This document shows, one piece after another, positions 16,212 through 25,167 of a DNA stretch of 55,612 bases. Positions within the stretch are counted from its first letter, which is position 1, and each line of letters begins with the position of its first letter. This stretch comes from an uncultured Flavobacteriales bacterium (GTDB lineage Bacteria; Bacteroidota; Bacteroidia; Palsa-965): the NCBI GenBank assembly GCA_937974275.1, contig CALJIF010000133.1, forward strand, positions 1-55,612, in the 5' to 3' direction. The position numbers and the translations under genes are program-made. The notes beneath the pieces are model-generated. The model ran no database searches and was not told the origin of the DNA. It was given only the letters and a program-made list of their open reading frames with translations.

Positions 16212-17762
16212 GTGAACAACGAACTAATCATTGATGCCTCAGGGCACGAGATTGTCATAGCGTTGCTCAGCGATAAGCGTCTGGTCGAACTCAACCGTGA
16301 GAAAGTCGATACGCAATTCGCTGTGGGCGATATTTATCTCGGCCGGGTGCGTAAAGTGATGCCGGGATTAAACGCGGCGTTTGTTGATGTCGGTTATGAA
16401 AAGGACGCCTTCCTGCATTATTTCGATTTGGGTCCGCAAGTATTGTCGTTAAACAAATACGTGCGTCACACCATTACCGGAAAACAAAAACATGCATCAC
16501 TGCAGTATTTTAAACCCGAACCTGATATTAATAAGGACGGAAAAATTACTGAAGTGCTGCAGTCGGATCAGCAAGTAATGATCCAGGTAGCGAAGGAACC
16601 TATTTCAACCAAAGGACCACGAATCACTTCCGAGATTTCTATCGCCGGACGTTACATTGTTCTTATTCCGTTCTCCGAAAAAGTTTCGGTGTCACAGAAA
16701 ATTAAGAGCAGTGAAGAACGTGAACGCTTAAAGCGATTAATTCTCAGTATCAAACCGAAAAACTTCGGAGTGATTGTGCGCACCGTTGCAGAAGCTAAAG
16801 GTGTTGCCGATTTGGATGCCGACATGAACGACCTGGTGAACAAGTGGAATACTTGTTTTCAGGCATTACTTACCGCCAAACCGCCACAGCGTGTGCTGGG
16901 CGAGTTAAACCGCACATCCGCAATTTTGCGCGATATGCTGAACGCCTCCTTCAGCGCCATTCATGTAAATGATGAGCGCATGTACGGCGAAATATCCGAG
17001 TACCTGCATACGATTGCACCGGATAAAGAAAAGATTGTAAAGCTGCACAAGAATGGTGCAGCGATGTTTGATCAACTGGGCGTTGAACGCCAGGTGAAAG
17101 CCTTGTTCGGTAAAACGGTAACCATGAAAAGTGGTGCGTACTTAATTATCGAACACACGGAAGCACTTCACGTGATCGACGTCAACAGCGGTAATCGTTC
17201 CAAGTCGCAATCCGATCAGGAAACCAACGCACTGGAAGTTAATCTGGAAGCGGCCGTTGAGGTTGCACGTCAGTTGCGCTTGCGCGATATGGGCGGAATC
17301 ATTGTAGTTGATTTTATCGACTTGCATTCGCCGTTGAATCGCAAAACACTTTTCAATAAGTTGCGCGACGAGATGAAATCGGATCGTGCCAAGCACACCA
17401 TTTTACCTCCGAGTAAATTCGGATTGATTCAAATTACACGCGAACGTGTACGTCCTGAAACCAGCGTGGATACTGCAGAAAAATGCCCAACATGCGGTGG
17501 AACAGGCGAAGTACAAGCAAGTATTTTGTTGATGGATCAAATCGAAAACAACCTTCGTTATATCCTTACGGAACAAAACGAAAACGGTGTTACGCTTTGT
17601 GTGCATCCTTACATTGCAGCATATCTCACCAAAGGATTTTGGTCGCAGCGCATGCAGTGGTGGTGGAAGTACAAGAAGTCGGTAAAGATCAAATCAGTCA
17701 GTTCTTATCACTTTCTGGAATATCACTTCCTGAATAAGAACGAAGATGAAATTAAAGTGTAA
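16212..17762 (+). CDS. rng: Ribonuclease G (Rne/Rng family)
   Basis: 516 residues, typical for RNase G. It has an S1-like RNA-binding domain (about 35-130; VGDIYLGRVRKVMPGLNAAFVDVG), then the catalytic RNase E/G domain with metal ligands D323 (VIDVNSG) and D367 (VVDFIDL) and the zinc-link CPTCGGTG (C425/C428). There is no long E. coli RNase E-type C-terminal scaffold. It cleaves single-stranded A/U-rich RNA in rRNA maturation and mRNA decay. The start GTG/ATG choice is set by NELIIDASGHEI; the first codon at 16212 is GTG. A strong terminator follows. Confidence 0.95.
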   Translation: MNNELIIDASGHEIVIALLSDKRLVELNREKVDTQFAVGDIYLGRVRKVMPGLNAAFVDVGYEKDAFLHYFDLGPQVLSLNKYVRHTITGKQKHASLQYFKPEPDINKDGKITEVLQSDQQVMIQVAKEPISTKGPRITSEISIAGRYIVLIPFSEKVSVSQKIKSSEERERLKRLILSIKPKNFGVIVRTVAEAKGVADLDADMNDLVNKWNTCFQALLTAKPPQRVLGELNRTSAILRDMLNASFSAIHVNDERMYGEISEYLHTIAPDKEKIVKLHKNGAAMFDQLGVERQVKALFGKTVTMKSGAYLIIEHTEALHVIDVNSGNRSKSQSDQETNALEVNLEAAVEVARQLRLRDMGGIIVVDFIDLHSPLNRKTLFNKLRDEMKSDRAKHTILPPSKFGLIQITRERVRPETSVDTAEKCPTCGGTGEVQASILLMDQIENNLRYILTEQNENGVTLCVHPYIAAYLTKGFWSQRMQWWWKYKKSVKIKSVSSYHFLEYHFLNKNEDEIKV

Positions 17763-17764
17763 TG

Positions 17765-17795
17765 AAAATCCCGATCGCATGATCGGGATTTTTTT
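17765..17795 (+). terminator. Strong intrinsic terminator of RNase G gene
   Basis: AAAATCCCGATC (17765-17776) pairs with GATCGGGATTTT (17781-17792) around a GCAT loop and ends in a T-run. It overlaps the stop of the convergent RDD gene and can also serve that strand through the A-run on its left. Confidence 0.9.
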
Positions 17796-18552
17796 ATTTG
17801 CCTTTGTCGAAACCGTAATGTGCGTAATCGGCTAATACGATATTGAGGAACTGCATCGTTGGTAATTGTTGCGGATTCGGAAATACGCCGAGCGTTTGTT
17901 TTACTTTATTTCCCAATTGTTCCAATAATCCGTAGTTGCCGGTTTGCACAGCTTGCATCATCACATCTTTAATGATGTTCATGTCACGATCGTTCAGCTG
18001 TCCCACTTGCGGGAATACAATTTGATATTGCGGATTCAAACTTGCCAGAATAGTACTGCGTAATGAAGTACGTTCTTTTACATTAATGACAATTGTTCCC
18101 GCAACCATATCACCAATACGTTGATTGCTGTCACTGATCATGGCGACAGGAAGTGCGAGCCAGGAGAATACTCCGAATTCTGCTTCCAGTAATCGTGTCA
18201 CCCAGCGCATGGCAAAATCGCCAAGTCCTGCAGGTGAACCGTCTTTCTTCACCACTTTTAATCCGAGAATTAATTTTCCGAATGTTCTTCCGTTGAGTAA
18301 TGTTTCGCACCACACGGTATATGTGAGCACAGGTAAGGGTACAATGAATGTCAATGCCAAAACGATTTCTTCCCGCGCTTCCCAACTACCTGCATTCGCT
18401 ACCCAAGTACTTACGAAGTACACCGCAACAAACAAATACGCCGCGAAAAAGATAACGTCAATCAAACGGGCGAGGACACGATCACCAATACTGGCTACCG
18501 GATAATCGATAACTACATTTTGTGACGTGACGATACGCGCGTAATCTGCCAT
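17794..18552 (-). CDS. RDD-family membrane protein
   Basis: 252 residues from the ATG at 18552. The open frame extends upstream to 18651, but that would overlap the divergent gene at 18615, and MADYARIVTSQNV is the natural N-terminus. The RDD domain (about 10-160) has the ARLIDVIFF helix, GRTFGKLILGLKVVKKDG and SNQRIGDMVAGTIVI, with three or more TM helices. A soluble tail of about 85 residues follows. RDD proteins are membrane proteins, some linked to Na+/H+ exchange, most of unknown function. In Bacteroidota they often lie next to the SpoIIM-DUF4129-MoxR-DUF58 operon, as here, in divergent orientation. Confidence 0.88.
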   Translation of the reverse strand: MADYARIVTSQNVVIDYPVASIGDRVLARLIDVIFFAAYLFVAVYFVSTWVANAGSWEAREEIVLALTFIVPLPVLTYTVWCETLLNGRTFGKLILGLKVVKKDGSPAGLGDFAMRWVTRLLEAEFGVFSWLALPVAMISDSNQRIGDMVAGTIVINVKERTSLRSTILASLNPQYQIVFPQVGQLNDRDMNIIKDVMMQAVQTGNYGLLEQLGNKVKQTLGVFPNPQQLPTMQFLNIVLADYAHYGFDKGK

Positions 18553-18614
18553 TAGAATTCTGTTTAACTTTAATACAGAAGTACTAAAGTATCGATTTTC
18601 TAATTTCAATAAAC

Positions 18615-19796
18615 ATGATGATCTCTCGTTCTGTTCGACTTGCAGTAACATTTTTTGTTGTGATGCTCATGGCGTCATTTGTGCCGGACAGCAAATACTC
18701 CAACTTGCCGGTTATTGATGTGCCGTTGTGGGGCAATACGTGGTTGTCTGAAACTCCTCAGGGAGAAGTGTTGATCATCGGCCGGGAACGAGTCGTTAAC
18801 GAAATGCTGCGCGGGATTGTGTATGTATATAATCTTGCGCAAAATAAAATAGACTCTGCGCAGCTCGTCGGCTATGATCATGCATTCAGTCCTTCAGGAC
18901 CTTTCACCAATTATTCCGCTGAACGTATGTACGGCACAGAGATGGCAGGAGGCAATAAGAAATCGGGAAGCATTTTTAGTTACAACAGTGTAACACGAAC
19001 TATTGAATTAGTGTATTCATTTGGTGGTAAAAGCGGATTGGAATATCCTCAGTTCGGAATGGTGAACGGAGGTGCGGGTAAAATGTACGGTATTGCCATA
19101 CATGACGGCAGTCTCGTTCCATTTAAATTTGATATTGCCAATAAATCGGCGGACCGCATTATTTTAAAAATAGGTTCGCTTAAATTATTGCCTCAGCAAC
19201 CAATTGCTGACAAGGATTTCATGTTGTACTTTCCTGCAACTGATAATGAGTCAAACGGGAAATCAGCTTCACATATAGTTGTATACAATTCAAGAAAAAG
19301 TGAGGTTGAAAAAATTCTTAAAGTTCCGGTAATTCCTATGCCTGCATCACATTGGGTGATGGGTGGAGATGGATGCTTATACACGTCTAATCATAAGGGT
19401 TTTGAAGATACTGTCGGTAAAGATTTTCAAATGATGCGTGTAAATCCGAAAACGGGCCAATGCAATAAATTGGTTGCACCGCCGGAAGAATTAACCGTGC
19501 TTAGTATTCCACTTTCTCCCGACAAGGAAGGAAATTTATATACTGCATACACTTACGGAGGCCCGGATAATTGCGGTCATCTTCTGAAGTATGATTATGC
19601 CGGCGAGAAATTTGATATTGTGAAAACGTGGAAAAATGACGAAGCCGGTTGTGTTACAACGGGACACATGGGACTTTTGTTTCATTCCTCCGGAGTAATT
19701 GTGGGAGCTTCGGCGAGTAGCGAATATATGCTATATCGGTTCGATCTCCGCTCGGACTCAACTGCTCCGATAGCATTATTTAGGCAAAAATATTAA
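18615..19796 (+). CDS. Secreted propeller-like protein of unknown function
   Basis: I do not recognise this 393-residue protein. It has an N-terminal hydrophobic signal or anchor (about 5-24). The rest is beta-rich with repeated Y-x-Y/hydrophobic strand patterns and G-x-L/I-Y-x-A/T turns (KMYGIAIHDG, GCLYTSNHKG, GNLYTAYTYGG), about 45-60 residues apart, suggesting a six- or seven-bladed beta-propeller. No catalytic motif is evident. It lies 33 nt before the SpoIIM-like gene on the same strand and may share its transcript. Its codon use is slightly more AT-rich than the following genes. Confidence 0.7.
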   Translation: MMISRSVRLAVTFFVVMLMASFVPDSKYSNLPVIDVPLWGNTWLSETPQGEVLIIGRERVVNEMLRGIVYVYNLAQNKIDSAQLVGYDHAFSPSGPFTNYSAERMYGTEMAGGNKKSGSIFSYNSVTRTIELVYSFGGKSGLEYPQFGMVNGGAGKMYGIAIHDGSLVPFKFDIANKSADRIILKIGSLKLLPQQPIADKDFMLYFPATDNESNGKSASHIVVYNSRKSEVEKILKVPVIPMPASHWVMGGDGCLYTSNHKGFEDTVGKDFQMMRVNPKTGQCNKLVAPPEELTVLSIPLSPDKEGNLYTAYTYGGPDNCGHLLKYDYAGEKFDIVKTWKNDEAGCVTTGHMGLLFHSSGVIVGASASSEYMLYRFDLRSDSTAPIALFRQKY

Positions 19797-19829
19797 GGCG
19801 TTATTCATTTTATTACCTTGTAGCTCCTT

Positions 19830-21167
19830 ATGAAAGAAATCACGTTTCTGCGGAAGAACCACGAAAAGTGGTTGGAGTTCGAGAAAATGCTGAACAGCAA
19901 AGATGCAGTTAACCCTGACGTGCTTTCTGATCTATTCGTTCGTATTACCGATGATCTTTCCTGGGCACGAACTTTTTATCCGGGATCATCCACCGAGCGG
20001 TATTTGAATGATCTCGCGGCGCGTATTCACCAGGAAATTTATAAGAACAAAAAAGAAAGTCGCAGTCGACTGATTACATTCTGGACAAACGAATTTCCAT
20101 TGTTAATGCGCGGTCATTTGGGTAACCTCATGATTGCATTTTTAATTTTCGCCGTATCTGTTTGGATAGGCATTATCTCTGCCCAAAACGATTCCGAATT
20201 TGTGCGCATCATCTTAGGCGATTATTATGTGGACAGCACATTGGATAATATGGCCAACGGCGATCCGATGGGCGTGTACAAGAGTGAAAATCAATTCGCG
20301 ATGTTTTTTCGCATTGCATTAAACAATACCATGGTTGCATTAATGTGTATCATGGTGGGCGTTTTTCATTGGATGGGCGTGGGATTCATGATGTTTCGTA
20401 ACGGTGTAATGTTGGGATGCTTCATGTATTTTTTAGGCGAGAATGGTTTTTTACGCGAAGCAACACTCACCGTATGGATTCATGGTGTTATTGAAATATG
20501 GTGCATCATTGTTGCCGGTGCGGCAGGAATCGCGATGGGAAATTCGATTTGGTTTCCGGGTGCATGGCCGAGAAGTGTTGCCTTTGGTCGCGGTGCGCGT
20601 GAAGCATTAAAAATAGGATTGGCGCTTATTCCGTTTTTCTTTTTGGCCGCTTTCTTCGAAGGATTCATAACGCGTTATACACAAATGCCGGATGTCGGAA
20701 GAATAGCCATCATTGCGGGCTCTGCTGTTTTTGTATTGTGGTATTTTGTTTTTTATCCGCAGATGTTATTCTACAAACAAAAGAAAAACACAGCGGGCAT
20801 GAGTAGTCGAATTGCTTTTGTATTATGGCTTGTTACGCTTCCTGTTTCCGCACCTATATTGTTTATCATCAATCGTTCCCGGGAAAAGAAATTATCGCCT
20901 CGTGATTTGTTTGCACAACTTAATCCGCGTACAGTATTTATGGTGATCTCCGGATTTGTGTTAATCTTCCTGCCGTTGCTTTCATTCGTAATGCAATTGG
21001 TGACGGGAATTCGTTCGGACAGTACAACCTACATCTTTTTCGGATTACTGGTGATGTCCGGTTTGGTAATGATTGTGCTCGCCTTGTTGTGGAATGATCG
21101 CATTGAAGAAGAGGATTTGAGTATTGCACGTAAGTCGGATCAAATACAAGGTACGTATGAGCGTTAG
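19830..21167 (+). CDS. SpoIIM-like (DUF95) integral membrane protein
   Basis: 445 residues. A soluble N-terminal part (about 1-85; MKEITFLRKNHEKWLEFEKM) precedes the SpoIIM/DUF95 region (about 95-280) with several TM helices, the HWMGVGFMMFRNGVMLG segment and HGVIEI (218-223) that marks the family. Four further TM helices follow (about 295-430), a longer C-terminus than many homologues. Bacillus SpoIIM helps septal membrane remodelling; outside spore formers this family occurs with MoxR and DUF58 genes, and its task is unknown. The next gene starts 11 nt before its stop. Confidence 0.88.
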   Translation: MKEITFLRKNHEKWLEFEKMLNSKDAVNPDVLSDLFVRITDDLSWARTFYPGSSTERYLNDLAARIHQEIYKNKKESRSRLITFWTNEFPLLMRGHLGNLMIAFLIFAVSVWIGIISAQNDSEFVRIILGDYYVDSTLDNMANGDPMGVYKSENQFAMFFRIALNNTMVALMCIMVGVFHWMGVGFMMFRNGVMLGCFMYFLGENGFLREATLTVWIHGVIEIWCIIVAGAAGIAMGNSIWFPGAWPRSVAFGRGAREALKIGLALIPFFFLAAFFEGFITRYTQMPDVGRIAIIAGSAVFVLWYFVFYPQMLFYKQKKNTAGMSSRIAFVLWLVTLPVSAPILFIINRSREKKLSPRDLFAQLNPRTVFMVISGFVLIFLPLLSFVMQLVTGIRSDSTTYIFFGLLVMSGLVMIVLALLWNDRIEEEDLSIARKSDQIQGTYER

Positions 21168-22128
21168 ACAATTTCCGATACGACTGGATAAGGTGCGCTC
21201 GTTCGGTGCAGTGTTTAGCGATACGCGTCGTTTTCTGCGCGAGAATTTTTCGACCTACTTTTTGAGTTTGTTGTTGTTGGCAGGACCTTTCGTATTGGTG
21301 ACGTGCACCATGGAAAGTTACTATCAGATCAATTTATTTTCCGGCGATGATATATTTCCCAGCTTCGATCGATTCGGATCATGGATTGCAATTAACGCAT
21401 TGGTAGGTCAGTTTCGCTGGCTCATCAACGGACTCATCATTGCATTGGTCGTGAGTCATATCATTAAACAATATCAACTGAAAGGTCCGGGTAAGTTTGA
21501 TACACATGATGTCAGCGTTTCCATTGTGAAGTCGTTTGCCTCCAACGGAATTACGTGGTTGTTTCTATTGTTGCTGTGTACAATCATTGGTGTTGCTATT
21601 GCGGGATTCATTTATGCTATTTCGCGCGAGAGTATTGTAATGGGAATTACGTTAATCGGTTTAATCGGATTGGGATATGTATTAGTGCGCTTTCCGTTTT
21701 GGTATATCATCTTTTCAACGTTTAATGCACGCGTCGAGAATGGCGGAAAAAATCCGATGAAACATTTCGGTTATGCTGCCGGATTAATCAGTGGAAGCTG
21801 GTGGCAAACCTGGGCAGTGTTTTTTATCATGTGGTTGCTGTTGTATGCGTTGGGCAAAGTAATTTCCATTCCTGCCGAAATCATGACGTATGTGGCGAAG
21901 ATGTACAGCCTGGATATGTATGCATCAAAAACAGATTGGAAATTGATAGAAACTATTTTGACCTCTGTTGCTGAATTTGCCAAGACGATGGTGAACAGCA
22001 TTTTTTGTTTAGCTGTCGGATTACATTTTTATAGTTTACGCGAAAAGCAGGAAGGCAGAGGGACAAAAGAACTTATTGATAAGATTGGAACAAAAGCAGA
22101 CGATGACGGTGTGGAACTTACATATTAA
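21157..22128 (+). CDS. Multi-TM membrane protein of the MoxR/DUF58 operon
   Basis: 323 residues from the ATG at 21157 (MSVRQFPIRLDK), preferred over an upstream ATG at 21124 because it gives a short 11-nt overlap with the SpoIIM-like gene. About five to six TM helices are visible (roughly 30-55, 90-115, 135-160, 165-195, 215-245, 275-300). I do not recognise a named family; such a protein regularly fills this slot between SpoIIM-like and DUF4129 genes in Bacteroidota. It probably forms part of the membrane complex served by the MoxR ATPase. Confidence 0.8.
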   Translation: MSVRQFPIRLDKVRSFGAVFSDTRRFLRENFSTYFLSLLLLAGPFVLVTCTMESYYQINLFSGDDIFPSFDRFGSWIAINALVGQFRWLINGLIIALVVSHIIKQYQLKGPGKFDTHDVSVSIVKSFASNGITWLFLLLLCTIIGVAIAGFIYAISRESIVMGITLIGLIGLGYVLVRFPFWYIIFSTFNARVENGGKNPMKHFGYAAGLISGSWWQTWAVFFIMWLLLYALGKVISIPAEIMTYVAKMYSLDMYASKTDWKLIETILTSVAEFAKTMVNSIFCLAVGLHFYSLREKQEGRGTKELIDKIGTKADDDGVELTY

Positions 22129-22876
22129 GCTTTTGCTGATCGGAATGATGTGGGCTGCCACGTCGTTTGGACAAGTTGTGCAACAGGCGCCGGATGAAAC
22201 GCGTCGTCCTCCTGTGCAGTACGATACTATTGATCCTAAACGAACCGACACTGCGGACATTGCGAAACCGTATTACGAAGATGAAGCGTATCGTTACGGA
22301 CGTGATAAGGAAAAGAAGAAAATGGATGAAACGGTTTTCGACCGTTTGTGGAGTGCACTGTGGGACCGCACATTTGACCCTCCCAGTTTTGACAAACCGA
22401 ATTTCGATTCACCGTTCAATTGGCAAAATTTGTTCATCATCATTCTGGTGATTGTTTTGGTGTGGGCCATATTGCAAGCGACGAAGTCCGGTGTGAGCGG
22501 AATATTCAAAGGAAAGAGTCGCGCGAAGGAAGAAGTAACGGATGCTACTTTGGAAGACGTTGATATTTACGCGATCAATTACGAGCAGCAAATTGCCGAT
22601 GCACAGGCACGAGGTGATTATCGTCTGGCGGTGCGTTTGTGGTACTTGCGCATGTTAAAGGAAATGTCGGAGAAAGAATTGATACACTGGCGTACCGACA
22701 AAACCAATTTGGATTACGAACGTGAAGTGCGATCTACTCCGTATGCACAGCGATTCGGGAAATTGAGTTTGTTATACGATTATGTGTGGTACGGTGAGTT
22801 TGTGCCGGATCGTTCGCAATACGGAAATGCGGAAGAAGAATTTAAGTTGATGTTAAATCAAATCGCCAAAAAGTAA
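22103..22876 (+). CDS. DUF4129 domain-containing membrane protein
   Basis: 257 residues from the ATG at 22103 (MTVWNLHIKLLLIG), which begins a clean signal peptide cut near SFGQ; an ATG 27 nt upstream is possible. A periplasmic segment of about 90 residues is followed by one TM helix (about 107-128; NLFIIILVIVLVWAIL) and the cytoplasmic DUF4129 domain (about 160-255; GDYRLAVRLWYLRMLKEMSE, YAQRFGKLSLLYDYVWYGEF). DUF4129 proteins occur with MoxR, DUF58 and transglutaminase genes. The gene overlaps its upstream neighbour and directly abuts the DUF4350 gene. Confidence 0.88.
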   Translation: MTVWNLHIKLLLIGMMWAATSFGQVVQQAPDETRRPPVQYDTIDPKRTDTADIAKPYYEDEAYRYGRDKEKKKMDETVFDRLWSALWDRTFDPPSFDKPNFDSPFNWQNLFIIILVIVLVWAILQATKSGVSGIFKGKSRAKEEVTDATLEDVDIYAINYEQQIADAQARGDYRLAVRLWYLRMLKEMSEKELIHWRTDKTNLDYEREVRSTPYAQRFGKLSLLYDYVWYGEFVPDRSQYGNAEEEFKLMLNQIAKK

Positions 22877-24169
22877 ATGCGCAGAGCGTGGCCATATCTG
22901 ATTTTGCTGGGCATTGCCTTCACGGTACTTTACAAGTATTCGGAGAAGCAGGCTGCACAGCATATTGATTGGTCAACGGATTATTCTGGTCGTTCTAAAA
23001 TTCCATTCGGTTGTTACATCACAAGAACTATTGTTCCGAAAATCACTCGTAATGACGTGACCACGGTGAGTCAGACGATTTACAGGCAAATGCGAAATAG
23101 TCAGAATGGTGCATTCGGCATGGATGACAGTACCATGATTGCGATGGGTATGACAGAAAGTTTATTCCGCAACGTTGATAATACAGCCTACGTATTTATC
23201 AATAGCGAGTTTAAACCTTCCGCATTAGATGTTGTTGCGTTATGTCATTTTGTGGAGCAAGGCAATGTGGCATTTATTTCGGCGCATGAATTCGGAATGC
23301 TATCGGATACGTTAGGTGTAAAGGATCACGATTTCACGTATGACAATATTGATATGGATTCCGCATTGACATTGGAAGGTGTTGTAGCGGGAGATTATTA
23401 TACGCCACAAGCTAATCTGGTGCATCCGAAGTTTCGTTTGGACTCGTTCGCTATATTTCATAAAGCGCGACAAAGCCGATCGTTTTATGATTTTGATACC
23501 ACACGCACGCTGGTGTTAGGTGTTGACGGACACATGCGACCGAACTACATCAAAGTACAATTCGGTAACGGACATTTTTTACTGCATAAATTGCCTGAAG
23601 CGTTTACCAATTATTATTTGAGTGAAGAACGTTCCGGTAAATATGCCGTGAATGCCTTACGCTATCTGCCACCGATGGAATTGTGGTTTGATGAGTATTA
23701 CAAAGACGGATACGTGATTCATAATGATTCGCGCCGATACATGCTCTCGGAACCTGCATTGAAGCTGGCCTATTTTATTGCAATTATTTTCGGCGGACTG
23801 GTATTGTTGTTTGGCGGAAAGCGTATGCAGCGGCCGGTTCCCGTGATAAAGCCATTGAACAATGCGACATTGGATTTTGTGGAGCAAATTGGAGCGTTGT
23901 ATTATCGTCAAAACAATCATCACCTGATCATTCAGAAAAAGATTACCTATTTTCTGGAATCGGTTAGAAGTAGATTTTATGTGCAAACGAATGTCATTGA
24001 CAATACGTTTGTGGAGCGTATTTCTAATTTAAGTGGCGTTCCGAAAAGCGAAGTGGATAAGCTGTTTCGGGCTATAAATTATTTAAAAGAGAATGCACGC
24101 GCATCGGAAGCAGATTTGAAAAATCTGGAGCGTGCCATTTGGGAATTCAATCAAAAAAGTAAACGTTAA
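22877..24169 (+). CDS. DUF4350 domain-containing membrane protein
   Basis: 430 residues with a TM helix at each end of an extracytoplasmic DUF4350 domain: TM1 about 4-20, domain about 50-275 (GAT-fold-like, with ALDVVALCHFVEQGNVAFIS), TM2 about 297-318. A cytoplasmic tail of about 110 residues follows (LDFVEQIGALYYRQNNHHLI). It starts immediately after the DUF4129 stop. In this operon type it is a standard component; its biochemical role is unknown. Confidence 0.87.
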   Translation: MRRAWPYLILLGIAFTVLYKYSEKQAAQHIDWSTDYSGRSKIPFGCYITRTIVPKITRNDVTTVSQTIYRQMRNSQNGAFGMDDSTMIAMGMTESLFRNVDNTAYVFINSEFKPSALDVVALCHFVEQGNVAFISAHEFGMLSDTLGVKDHDFTYDNIDMDSALTLEGVVAGDYYTPQANLVHPKFRLDSFAIFHKARQSRSFYDFDTTRTLVLGVDGHMRPNYIKVQFGNGHFLLHKLPEAFTNYYLSEERSGKYAVNALRYLPPMELWFDEYYKDGYVIHNDSRRYMLSEPALKLAYFIAIIFGGLVLLFGGKRMQRPVPVIKPLNNATLDFVEQIGALYYRQNNHHLIIQKKITYFLESVRSRFYVQTNVIDNTFVERISNLSGVPKSEVDKLFRAINYLKENARASEADLKNLERAIWEFNQKSKR

Positions 24170-24186
24170 CCTTCAATACCAATACC

Positions 24187-25167
24187 ATGTCAGACTCTTT
24201 GAATTTTTCTAATCGTGTCCAGTTGGACGATCTTCAGCAAGCTGTCGGTGACATTCGCGCCGAAATCGGAAAGATCATTGTCGGACAGGAGCGCGTAGTA
24301 GATTTATTAATCGCTGCGTTATTAGCAGACGGACACGTACTGATAGAAGGCGTTCCCGGTGTTGCAAAAACATTAACGGCGAAGTTGTTGGCGAAGACCA
24401 TCAGTGTGAAATTTTCACGTGTACAGTTTACACCCGATCTGATGCCTTCGGATGTAATTGGTACCAGCGTGTACAACCTTAAAACAAATGAGTTTGAGTT
24501 TAAGCGTGGACCAATTTTCGCGAACATCGTACTGATCGACGAGATCAACCGCGCTCCGGCGAAAACACAATCTGCGTTATTTGAGTCGATGGAAGAACGT
24601 CAGGCAACGGTGGATGGTATTACTTACAAACTCGACGTGCCGTTTATGGTAGTGGCTACACAAAATCCGGTGGAGCAGGAGGGAACGTATCGTTTGCCGG
24701 AAGCACAATTGGATCGATTCATTTTTAAAATCCAGGTGGACTATCCGGATTTGCATCAGGAAACAAAAATTCTTGCCGACTTCCACGCTCGCAAGAACAG
24801 CATGAATCTGGATCACATTCGTCCTGTCATTAGTGCGGAGCAATTAAAAACCTATCGCGAGAAAGTGTACAGTTTATATGTTGAGCCGAACTTGTTGCAT
24901 TACATCGCACAAATCGTAAACATGACGCGTAACAACAGTGCCTTGTATTTGGGTGCGTCACCACGTGCATCACTGGCTATCTTAACAACCGCGAAAGCTA
25001 TTGCCGCTATGCGCGGACGCGATTTCGTAACTCCCGATGATATACGCGAAGTGGCAATTCCTGTTTTACAACACCGTGTCATGTTGACACCGGAGAAAGA
25101 AATGGAAGGTCAAACATCACGCGATATCATTATGCAGATTTTGCAAATGGTAGAAATTCCGAGATAA
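24187..25167 (+). CDS. MoxR-family AAA+ ATPase
   Basis: 326 residues. Walker A GVPGVAKT is at 55-62, Walker B VLIDEINRAP at 115-124, followed by the MoxR-typical FESMEERQATVDG and VVATQNPVEQEGTYRLPEAQLDRF, and sensor regions. MoxR ATPases act as chaperones that mature or activate partner proteins, often VWA/DUF58 proteins encoded next door. The DUF58 gene starts inside its stop codon (shared base at 25167), which argues for tight co-expression. Confidence 0.95.
   Translation: MSDSLNFSNRVQLDDLQQAVGDIRAEIGKIIVGQERVVDLLIAALLADGHVLIEGVPGVAKTLTAKLLAKTISVKFSRVQFTPDLMPSDVIGTSVYNLKTNEFEFKRGPIFANIVLIDEINRAPAKTQSALFESMEERQATVDGITYKLDVPFMVVATQNPVEQEGTYRLPEAQLDRFIFKIQVDYPDLHQETKILADFHARKNSMNLDHIRPVISAEQLKTYREKVYSLYVEPNLLHYIAQIVNMTRNNSALYLGASPRASLAILTTAKAIAAMRGRDFVTPDDIREVAIPVLQHRVMLTPEKEMEGQTSRDIIMQILQMVEIPR

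Noticed and set aside
18552..18651. Longer N-terminus for the RDD protein
   Set aside because: It would overlap the divergent propeller gene and adds 33 residues unlike RDD N-termini; the ATG at 18552 fits better.
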